Shown here one piece after another: positions 6,553 through 11,251 of a DNA stretch of 11,251 nt. The notes beneath the pieces were generated by a model that had not been told where the DNA came from, did not search any database, and worked only from the letters and a program-made list of their open reading frames with translations. Position 1 is the stretch's first letter, and each line of letters opens with the position of its first letter. Position numbers and translations under genes: made by a program. Source of the stretch: Chloroflexota bacterium (lineage in GTDB: Bacteria > Chloroflexota > Anaerolineae > UBA4142); assembly GCA_016199405.1 (NCBI GenBank), contig JACQGS010000094.1, positions 1 through 11,251 on the forward strand. The letters are read 5' to 3'.

Positions 6553-7845
6553 TTATTCCGCCGCGACACTCATCGCAATTTTCTCCGGCAACCGCATCGC
6601 TTTCACAATCAAATCCGCGAGCGCGGTCACCTTGACGCTCAACTCATAGTACTGATTCAAATCCCCTAACTGCAAGCGGCAATTCTCGCACGCCGCCGCG
6701 ACAGTGCGCGCGCCAGTCTTTTTGATCTGGTCCGCTTTCGGCTTGCCCGCGCGCAAGCGTTTCTCATCGTACTCCGGCAACGCGACCAAACCGCCGCCGC
6801 CGCCGCAACAATAATTCTCCAACCCGTGCGGCGTCATCTCGACGAAATTCTGCGCGACCGCGTTCAAAATGACGCGCGGCTCGCGATAGATGCCGCTCGT
6901 GCGCGCGAGATTGCACGAATCGTGGTACGTGATCGGTTCGGGATTCGCGGTCGGGTCGAGATGCAAGCGCCCTTGCTCGATATATTCTGCAAACAGTTCA
7001 ACAATGCTGCGCGTCTTGAACGGAAATGTTTCGCTGAACCAATTCGGCGCATCCCACACCAGCGACGCGCACGCGTGCCCGCATTCCGCGACGACAACTT
7101 CTTCCACCTTTAGCCGTTTCGCTTCCTCGATGATTCTGCCGGCAATTGCTTTTGCGCGCGCGGTGTCGCCAAGAAAAACGCCATAATTTGCGGCTTCGTA
7201 CAGCGAGAGCGTCCAATCTTCTTTCACCGCGTTGAAAATGATCGCCGGCGGTAGTATCGTGTGCGCGCCGGCGAGCGCGACGTAGAGCACGCGCGCGCCT
7301 TCTTTCTCCACCGGAATAGTCGCCTCTGGATTTCCCGTCAGTTCCCTCAGTTCTTGCTCCATCTGCGCGATCTGTTCCTTGAACATCGCACGGAACATGT
7401 CCGGGTCTTTGCCTTTTTCGATTGCCGAGTCTGCCAGCATCACCAAGATTTCCGGCGCTTTGCCGGCGGCGGTCGCCATCGCGCGAATGACGCGCATCAT
7501 CAGCGGGGTGTCCACGCCCATCGGGCAGTTGAACGTGCAGCGCCGGCACAGCGTGCATTCGCTGAACGCGATTTCCGCGAGCCGTTCCAATTTATTTTCA
7601 TCCAAGTCCTCTGCATTGACCCATGTCGGAAAAAATTTCCCGATAAAGTCGTGTTGGCGTCGATAGACCTGACGCAATTGCTCCGCGCGCTGCGCGGGCA
7701 CGTGATCGAGTTTTGGATCGGCAACGTAATAGTGGCAGGATTCCGCGCAAATGCCGCAGCGCGCGCAGACTTCGAGCGCCGCCGCCAGGGGACGATTGAG
7801 TTGCTTTTCCAAAACCGCGAGCGCAGTGGTGACGGCGTTATCCAT
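6553..7845 (-). CDS. DsrK/HdrD-like iron-sulfur oxidoreductase subunit
   Basis: This 430-residue cytoplasmic protein joins a ferredoxin-like N-terminal part to a cysteine-rich CCG part. Two [4Fe-4S] motifs are visible: CARCGICAESC (Cys27, 30, 33, 37) and CTLCRRCTFNC (Cys97, 100, 103, 107). The C-terminal CCG signature is complete: Cys311 in YHDSCNL, the Cys346-Cys347 pair in YCCGGGGG, and Cys386/Cys389 in CENC. A reduced first CCG-like site is seen at ECGHAC (Cys255, Cys259). In heterodisulfide reductase subunit D and DsrK the CCG domain carries the cluster that reduces or forms a disulfide. AGGAGG (7852-7857) sets the start, which overlaps the membrane-subunit gene by eight bases, so the two form a membrane-bound pair moving electrons between quinone and a thiol/disulfide partner. 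GlcF-like oxidase subunits share the layout, but the neighbour favours the DsrK type. Confidence 0.85.
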   Translation of the reverse strand: MDNAVTTALAVLEKQLNRPLAAALEVCARCGICAESCHYYVADPKLDHVPAQRAEQLRQVYRRQHDFIGKFFPTWVNAEDLDENKLERLAEIAFSECTLCRRCTFNCPMGVDTPLMMRVIRAMATAAGKAPEILVMLADSAIEKGKDPDMFRAMFKEQIAQMEQELRELTGNPEATIPVEKEGARVLYVALAGAHTILPPAIIFNAVKEDWTLSLYEAANYGVFLGDTARAKAIAGRIIEEAKRLKVEEVVVAECGHACASLVWDAPNWFSETFPFKTRSIVELFAEYIEQGRLHLDPTANPEPITYHDSCNLARTSGIYREPRVILNAVAQNFVEMTPHGLENYCCGGGGGLVALPEYDEKRLRAGKPKADQIKKTGARTVAAACENCRLQLGDLNQYYELSVKVTALADLIVKAMRLPEKIAMSVAAE

Positions 7846-8560
7846 TGTGCGCCTCCTGTTCCAATCTAGCGGAGGCGGCTCCTACGCCGCCGAATTGCGG
7901 CGCGTGGGAGCGCCGTCCACTTGGAATCGAATGCTCGATCAACCCGCTCGCCACGCCGCGCCGACCGATGTGCAGACCATAGAACAATCGCGCAAAGTAG
8001 AAATAGATGCAGTGGCGAATTTTCCCGAGCGGCGCGTACACCAACATCGCCGCGCTGACGACGTACATCGCCGGCAGAAACGCGGGCGCGATCAGCGCGA
8101 ATGCCATCGCGCCGAGCCAAAGCGAAACGAGCCACACCGCGGCGTGGTCATCGCGCGTGCTGATGCCGCGCAAATTTTTTTCGGCGACGCGCATCACGCC
8201 GCCCGCCGCGCCCATCAACGCGCCGCTGCCGGTGAGAACCGCAAAGAGCGCACGAATCGCGAACGGAATATTTTCAAACCACGGACTTGCGATCAGCGCG
8301 GCGAGTCCGGCAAAAATGCCGATGTGAAAGCCGATGCCGCGCAAATACGCGAGCATGTGAATGCGCGTGCTTTCTTTCGCCCACGGCATCATGCCTAACG
8401 TGAACGCGTACATAATTCCTTTCCAAGCGGAATCTTTCGGAATGCTGCGGTCTTTGCCGAACGGCAAGCGTTGCATTGCCTGCCAGCGCGAGGCAAAGAC
8501 GACGATGGAGAATATCAACGCGACGAGCGCGATGATGCTGGTAATAAATTGAATGTTCAT
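7838..8560 (-). CDS. NarI/DsrM-like membrane cytochrome b subunit
   Basis: The 240-residue product has about five membrane helices (roughly residues 6-24, 72-92, 100-118, 141-160, 162-180). Histidines that could bind heme b include His79 in the second helix and His183/His197 in the conserved-looking tail GKIRHCIYFYFARLFYG; this His-rich C-terminus is typical of DsrM and nitrate reductase gamma-type subunits. It should anchor the Fe-S subunit encoded immediately downstream and exchange electrons with quinone. The start at 8560 is preferred over the longer form because GAGGAACCC lies just before the ATG and the longer form would begin inside a repeat arm. The last 28 or so residues, from about 213, are coded by a palindromic repeat (7874-7915) and are probably not native to the family. 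Exact donor and acceptor are not known. Confidence 0.8.
   Translation of the reverse strand: MNIQFITSIIALVALIFSIVVFASRWQAMQRLPFGKDRSIPKDSAWKGIMYAFTLGMMPWAKESTRIHMLAYLRGIGFHIGIFAGLAALIASPWFENIPFAIRALFAVLTGSGALMGAAGGVMRVAEKNLRGISTRDDHAAVWLVSLWLGAMAFALIAPAFLPAMYVVSAAMLVYAPLGKIRHCIYFYFARLFYGLHIGRRGVASGLIEHSIPSGRRSHAPQFGGVGAASARLEQEAHNG
7874..7915. repeat. REP-like double palindrome inside the membrane subunit gene
   Basis: Two adjacent hairpins: GGCGGC-TCCTAC-GCCGCC (7874-7891) and CGGCGC-GTGGGA-GCGCCG (7898-7915), separated by GAATTG. The second loop is the reverse complement of TCCCAC, so the pair is two inverted relatives. It reads through as the C-terminal residues of the cytochrome b-like subunit. 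Confidence 0.6.
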
Positions 8561-8571
8561 GGGTTCCTCGC

Positions 8572-8675
8572 GTAGGGGCGAGGCATTCGTCACGTCTTGT
8601 TTTTTGGAAATCTTGATTGGCTTATTCCGAGCTTGTTCTCATTCAATAATGTTCAGACGAATGCCTCGCCCCTAC
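8572..8675. repeat. MITE-like element with 20-bp perfect terminal inverted repeats
   Basis: GTAGGGGCGAGGCATTCGTC (8572-8591) recurs as its exact reverse complement at 8656-8675, with a 64-base AT-richer interior. It fills the gap between the tusA-like gene and the membrane subunit gene, ending a few bases before the latter's RBS. No transposase is inside, no target duplication is obvious. Confidence 0.75.
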
Positions 8676-8677
8676 AA

Positions 8678-8923
8678 TCATTTTGTCTTCTTCACCAAGA
8701 AATGGTACTCCTTGCCTTGCTGTTTGATGGACACCAACTCGTTCCCGCTTTGCCGCGCCCACGCCGGAACATCTGCCATCACGCCGGGATCCGTCGCGAT
8801 GCCTTCGAGCACCGCGCCGACGCCGGCTTTTTTCACCGCGATCGAAAGTCTCACGATGGGCATCGGGCAGAGCAATCCTTTGAGATCGAGAACCTGATCG
8901 GGTTTGGTGATTGTGGTGGACAT
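8678..8923 (-). CDS. tusA: TusA-family sulfur carrier protein
   Basis: The 81-residue protein has the full TusA fold pattern: the DLKGLLCPMPIVRL motif with the sulfur-carrying Cys19 in the CPMP core, then a second half ending GKEYHFLVKK. TusA-type proteins hold sulfur as a persulfide on that cysteine and pass it to thiouridine, molybdenum cofactor, or dissimilatory sulfur pathways in the cytoplasm. There are no other cysteines. AAGGAG (8929-8934) sets the start. Its place between a DsrE2-like gene and a DsrM/DsrK-like pair suggests a role in dissimilatory sulfur or thiol metabolism rather than tRNA modification, which is inference from context. Length is normal for the family. Confidence 0.92.
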   Translation of the reverse strand: MSTTITKPDQVLDLKGLLCPMPIVRLSIAVKKAGVGAVLEGIATDPGVMADVPAWARQSGNELVSIKQQGKEYHFLVKKTK

Positions 8924-8941
8924 TTTTTCTCCTTGAGATTT

Positions 8942-9040
8942 GGAAGTTAGATGTTAGACAATGGAGGTTGGAGCGCGCATTCCGTTTCTAACCTCCAACC
9001 TCTAACCTCCAACTTCTAATCTCCAACCTCTGACCTCTAG
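8942..9040. repeat. 14-bp tandem repeat with inverted flank
   Basis: Nearly four copies of TCTAACCTCCAACY run from 8987 to 9040 (copies begin at 8987, 9001, 9015, 9029, the last partial and altered). The left flank 8942-8973 has the same motifs inverted; GAGGTTGGAG (8964-8973) pairs exactly with CTCCAACCTC (8993-9002). The repeat edge supplies the stop codon of the DsrE2-like gene. On the minus strand it is rich in GG and GGAGG motifs. Confidence 0.75.
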
Positions 9041-9558
9041 ATAAACAATGTGACTTTTGATCCGGCTGCTTCTTCGATGAAGGTCGCGACGCCGACCGGC
9101 GCGGTCGTCGCCGGAATCAATTTATCGGTGCCGATCTCCAGAACTTCCATGCTCATTAGGCAGGGCATCATCTTCACGCCCAGTTCTTGCGCGGTGGCGA
9201 GCAATTCGGGCAGGGACGCGACGTTCTTTTGTTTCATCATCGTCTTCATCATCCATCTGCCCATCCCGCCGAAATTAAAGCGCGAGGGTCCGATCGTGCT
9301 CATGCCGCCGCGATTCATCAACCCCAGCATTCGACCGAACAAGCCCTGCCCGGTCAATTTGCCGTTTTGAATCGACTTGAGCCCCCAGAACGTAAAGAAC
9401 ATCGTCACGTCCATTCCACTCGCCGCCGCGCCGGTCGCGATGATGAACGCCGCCATGACTTTGTCCATATCGCCGCTAAAGACGACCATCGAGAGTTTGT
9501 TGCTCTGTGGCTTGATGTCGCTGGCGGTTTGGACGGTGAACTGAGTTGCAGTTTGCAT
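9037..9558 (-). CDS. DsrE2-like (DsrE/DsrF/DrsH family) sulfur-transfer protein
   Basis: The 173-residue protein matches the DsrE2-type group: KLSMVVFSGDMDKVMAAFII early, a hydrophobic, Met- and Gly-rich middle (MDVTMFFTFWGL, then MLGLMNRGGM), and the ending MMPCLMSMEVLEIG with the single Cys133, followed by VGVATFIEEAAGSKVTLFI. That cysteine is the likely sulfur-handling residue, and the MSM pattern is typical. DsrE2-type proteins sit beside tusA genes and are thought to exchange sulfur with TusA at or near the membrane. AAGGAGG (9563-9569) selects the ATG at 9558; the upstream in-frame start would overlap the terminator-like hairpin. Its stop codon lies at the edge of the tandem repeat. The specific sulfur donor is unknown. 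Confidence 0.87.
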   Translation of the reverse strand: MQTATQFTVQTASDIKPQSNKLSMVVFSGDMDKVMAAFIIATGAAASGMDVTMFFTFWGLKSIQNGKLTGQGLFGRMLGLMNRGGMSTIGPSRFNFGGMGRWMMKTMMKQKNVASLPELLATAQELGVKMMPCLMSMEVLEIGTDKLIPATTAPVGVATFIEEAAGSKVTLFI

Positions 9559-9586
9559 TTTGCCTCCTTGGGTTTCGGCTTCCCTG

Positions 9587-9631
9587 AAAAAAATACCTCT
9601 TGCCAAACCCGTCGCGGGTCTGATCAAGAGG
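9587..9631 (-). terminator. Terminator-like hairpin in the leader of the DsrE2-like gene
   Basis: On the minus strand CCTCTTG pairs with CAAGAGG (seven pairs), and inside that CAGACCCG pairs with CGGGTTTG (eight pairs, one G-U) around a CGA loop; TATTTTTTT follows at once. Strong intrinsic-terminator form. It lies between the arsR stop and the DsrE2-like start, 28 bases from the latter, with no promoter-like hexamers in between, so it is probably an attenuator or partial terminator. Confidence 0.78.
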
Positions 9632-9686
9632 CATTCGGTACCTCATTCAATTTTGGGTCATTGCGAAAAGCGTTCTTCGCTCACAA

Positions 9687-9700
9687 GCGAACGCGTTCGC
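9687..9700. promoter_or_regulatory. 14-bp perfect palindrome between arsR and the DsrE2-like gene
   Basis: GCGAACGCGTTCGC is fully self-complementary and sits just after the arsR stop codon. It may be a protein-binding site or part of a leader structure; AGCGAA also pairs with the nearby TTCGCT (9676-9681). Function not known. Confidence 0.35.
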
Positions 9701-9715
9701 AAGCACGTGTGCGCC

Positions 9716-10048
9716 TTATGCCATCGCGTCGACCAGCGCACTGCGCTTGTTCAAATGATCTGCCATTACTTCGCGCAACAAGTCGAGCGCGCGAATGATG
9801 CGTTTGTCGCCGAGCGCGTAATAGACATTCGCGCCGTCGCGTTCTGCCGCGACCATGCCGTGATCGCGCAAAATTTTCAGATGCCGCGATAGCGTGGGCT
9901 GGGGCATCTCCAGCGTCGCCGCGAGTTGCGTCACGGTTTGCGGATTATCCGCGAGCGCATACAGAATTGCGATGCGTTTGGGGTCTGCCAACCCGCTGCA
10001 GACTTGAGCATGCATTTGATTTATTTCTTTGAGTAACTGTTTGTCCAT
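9716..10048 (-). CDS. ArsR-family winged-helix repressor
   Basis: The 110-residue protein has the classic ArsR/SmtB layout: a dimer helix at the start, CSGLADPKRIAILYALAD, then the helix-turn-helix TVTQLAATLEMPQPTLSRHL with recognition helix, and the wing ILRDHGMVAAERDGANVYYAL. Such proteins repress their own operon and let go on binding metal or on cysteine oxidation. Only one cysteine (Cys17) is present, so the two-cysteine persulfide sensing of the SqrR/BigR type is not available within one chain; a metal site cannot be recognised either. The ATG at 10048 is preferred to the GTG one codon before, because AGGAG (10055-10059) lies six bases from the ATG and only three from the GTG. Head of the sulfur-protein operon, so it likely controls it. 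Confidence 0.9.
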   Translation of the reverse strand: MDKQLLKEINQMHAQVCSGLADPKRIAILYALADNPQTVTQLAATLEMPQPTLSRHLKILRDHGMVAAERDGANVYYALGDKRIIRALDLLREVMADHLNKRSALVDAMA

Positions 10049-10066
10049 CACGCGCTCCTATACACC

Positions 10067-10092
10067 TATTCGCATCTCCGAATATGCGTATG
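10067..10092 (-). promoter_or_regulatory. Dyad upstream of arsR, likely ArsR operator
   Basis: ATTCGCAT (10068-10075) and the near-inverted ATGCGTAT (10084-10091) are eight bases apart, just upstream of the arsR RBS. The pattern recalls the AT-rich inverted sites bound by ArsR repressors. No good -10/-35 pair was found beside it. Confidence 0.45.
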
Positions 10093-10143
10093 TCAGGTCA
10101 TTGTGCGGTGTCTCTCGATGTCTAAATCCAGTTCAAATCTTCA

Positions 10144-10183
10144 GAGTAGAACTACCCGCACGAGTAGCCACAACTACTCGCGC
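10144..10183 (+). promoter_or_regulatory. Paired GAGTAG/CTACTC dyads in the arsR-paaX divergent region
   Basis: CGAGTAG (10161-10167) and CTACTCG (10174-10180) are exact inverted arms around CCACAA. A shorter related dyad, GTAG-AA-CTAC, lies at 10146-10155. The repetition suggests a regulator binding region shared by the divergent arsR and paaX genes. Confidence 0.4.
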
Positions 10184-10211
10184 GGATATGGCGCATGAGT
10201 GAGAATATCGC

Positions 10212-10234
10212 TAAAATACGTCTAGCGTGCTAGA
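10212..10234 (+). promoter_or_regulatory. Possible paaX promoter -10 and adjacent dyad
   Basis: TAAAAT (10212-10217) resembles a -10 box, but no -35 is convincing. Right after it, TCTAGC-GT-GCTAGA (10221-10234) is a perfect dyad where transcription would begin, a position suiting a repressor, possibly PaaX itself. It does not match the E. coli PaaX site that I recall. Confidence 0.35.
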
Positions 10235-10276
10235 AACGACATATCGAAAAGTGTCATGGAATCACGCAGGGGTTCA

Positions 10277-11110
10277 ATGAAGAACGGTTCGCTTCGTCCG
10301 CAATCTCTCATCTTCACTCTCTTTGGCGATTACATCCGCCATCGCGGCGATCGCGTTTGGATTGGCAGTCTCGTCAAACTGCTCGCGCTCTTCGATGTCG
10401 CGGAGCCGGCAGTGCGCTCGACCGTATCGCGCATGACGCGACGCGGGTGGCTCAAAAACGAACGCATCGAAAATACCTCGTACTATTTCACGACCCCCAA
10501 AGCCCAACAAGTGATCGAAGAAGGCGCGCAACGCATTTTTCATTTTCCCGAACGCGACGGCAAATGGGACGGCAATTGGCATCTCGTCACGTACTCCATT
10601 CCGGAAGAAAAGCGCGAAGCGCGCGACAATTTTCGCCGTGAACTCAGTTGGCTCGGTTACGGAATGCTGACGAACGCGATGTGGATTTCTCCGCATAACC
10701 AACGCGAGCGCATCGAAGTCCTTGCCGCGACGCTCAACGTCAAACCGTTTGTGCAAATTTTTTCAGGTCATCCCGAAGGATTCACGCCGTGCTCCGAACT
10801 CGCCGCGCGGTGCTGGAATCTCGCCGCGATCAACGCCGAGTACGCCGCGTTCATCGAAAAATACGCCGCGCGCTGTGCCGATTTCGAACGCCGCGTCGCG
10901 GCGGGCGCGCGCATCGAGCCGAGTGAATATTTCGCGCAGCGCTTTATGCTGACGCACGAATACCGTCGCTTTCCGTTCGCCGACCCGCATTTGCCGGACG
11001 AACTCTTGCCGGGCGATTGGCGCGGCGCCGACGCGGCGGCGCTGTTTCAAAAATTCCACAACTTGCTCGCGGACGGCGCGAACAAGTATTTTGAGTCGGT
11101 GTATCGTTGA
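10277..11110 (+). CDS. paaX: PaaX-family transcriptional repressor
   Basis: The 277-residue protein matches PaaX, the repressor of phenylacetate degradation that is released by phenylacetyl-CoA. Residues about 7-75 are the winged-helix part (SLIFTLFGDYIRHRG, then AVRSTVSRMTRRGWLKNERI). The central part, about 95-165, has GNWHLVTYSIPEEKREARDN, GYGMLTNAMWISPHN, a Cas2-like fold in this family. The C-terminal part has RCWNLAAINAEYAAFIEKY and FMLTHEYRRFPFADPHLPDE, a strongly conserved stretch. The start at 10277 is preferred over one seven codons earlier because AGGGG lies about five bases upstream, whereas the earlier ATG lacks a site. The next gene starts 52 bases downstream and looks like a CoA-thioester enzyme, which fits. 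The true ligand in this organism may be another acyl-CoA. Confidence 0.92.
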   Translation: MKNGSLRPQSLIFTLFGDYIRHRGDRVWIGSLVKLLALFDVAEPAVRSTVSRMTRRGWLKNERIENTSYYFTTPKAQQVIEEGAQRIFHFPERDGKWDGNWHLVTYSIPEEKREARDNFRRELSWLGYGMLTNAMWISPHNQRERIEVLAATLNVKPFVQIFSGHPEGFTPCSELAARCWNLAAINAEYAAFIEKYAARCADFERRVAAGARIEPSEYFAQRFMLTHEYRRFPFADPHLPDELLPGDWRGADAAALFQKFHNLLADGANKYFESVYR

Positions 11111-11114
11111 TGCA

Positions 11115-11148
11115 AGACCTGACAGGTTTTCGAAAACCTGTCAGGTCT
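11115..11148. repeat. 34-bp perfect palindrome between paaX and the next gene
   Basis: Arm AGACCTGACAGGTTTTC (11115-11131) is exactly mirrored to 11148. It starts four bases past the paaX stop and ends just before the RBS of the next gene. No T run follows, so it is not a standard terminator. I recall very similar extragenic palindromes from other bacterial genomes; that needs a search. Confidence 0.75.
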
Positions 11149-11162
11149 GCGCAAGGAGTCCC

Positions 11163-11251
11163 ATGAAATTCAAATTCCAAGCCAAGCCCGCCCCGTCGTT
11201 CGACTTTGAGGAAATCATTTACTCGAAGCAAGATTGGATTGCGCGCGTCAC
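11163..11251 (+). CDS. Probable enoyl-CoA hydratase/isomerase family protein, N-terminal end (partial)
   Basis: Only the first 29 codons lie in the window. AAGGAG (11153-11158) precedes the ATG by four bases. The residues after a short polar start, FDFEEIIYSKQDWIARV, resemble the opening strand pair of crotonase-fold enzymes (usually followed by TINRP), but that defining part is cut off by the window edge. Position right after paaX, in the same direction, fits a phenylacetate or other CoA-ester degradation operon. With so little sequence another protein family cannot be excluded. Confidence 0.45.
   Translation, partial: MKFKFQAKPAPSFDFEEIIYSKQDWIARV

Noticed and set aside
7261..7869. A 202-codon plus-strand open frame opposite the Fe-S protein gene
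   Set aside because: Composition is Arg/Phe/His-rich and it mirrors a clear CCG-domain gene on the other strand.
8987..9040. The 14-bp repeats as a small CRISPR array
   Set aside because: The units are directly adjacent with no spacers and are far shorter than CRISPR repeats; no cas genes are nearby.
10256..10276. An upstream in-frame start for paaX adding seven residues
   Set aside because: No ribosome binding site precedes it, while AGGGG sits at a good distance from the ATG at 10277, and homologues begin close to the latter.
10277..11110. Cas2-like central part of PaaX as a hint of CRISPR function
   Set aside because: This fold is a known component of the PaaX family itself and the winged-helix part is complete, so no CRISPR role is implied.

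Overview
The window is GC-rich (clearly above 50%), gene-dense, and bacterial. Three features best fit a member of the Chloroflexota, probably Anaerolineae-like: the gene set (pyruvate:ferredoxin oxidoreductase next to a dihydroorotate-dehydrogenase-like protein, a SHOCT-domain membrane protein, PaaX), the many small extragenic palindromes, and the short AGGAGG-type ribosome binding sites. This is a judgement from protein resemblance alone; there is no rRNA or other marker gene.

Left part, plus strand (1-3662). The window opens inside the 3' end of a nifJ-type pyruvate:ferredoxin oxidoreductase gene. A polytopic NnrS-like membrane protein and a dihydroorotate-dehydrogenase-like flavoprotein follow, with overlapping ends, so the three form a tight operon. 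Then come a lipoprotein with a rhodanese domain and a small membrane protein with a C-terminal SHOCT domain. A strong hairpin at 3710-3743 closes this block.

Middle, plus strand (3858-6510). A soluble GAF-domain histidine kinase and a NarL-type response regulator form a two-component system that ends at a textbook terminator (5741-5770). Next is a decayed toxin-antitoxin-like locus: a PIN-domain gene broken by a stop codon and a frameshift, with its small downstream partner still open. Its TATAAT box lies inside a perfect dyad directly against the start codon.

Right-centre, minus strand (10048 down to 6553). An ArsR repressor, a DsrE2-like protein, a TusA-like sulfur carrier, a NarI/DsrM-like membrane cytochrome b subunit and a DsrK/HdrD-like iron-sulfur protein all run the same way. 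This looks like a compact system linking cytoplasmic sulfane-sulfur or thiol/disulfide chemistry to the membrane quinone pool, under ArsR control. A strong terminator-like hairpin with a T7 tract sits between arsR and the DsrE2 gene, with no evident room for a promoter after it, which suggests attenuation. The intergenic spaces of this cluster carry three different repeat elements.

Right end, plus strand (10277-11251). A PaaX-family repressor gene lies behind an upstream region rich in dyads. A 34-bp perfect palindrome follows, then the start of a gene whose first residues look like an enoyl-CoA hydratase. This fits PaaX controlling a CoA-thioester degradation operon.

No gene-free stretch longer than 300 bases occurs. 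I saw no tRNA, rRNA, CRISPR array or transposase.
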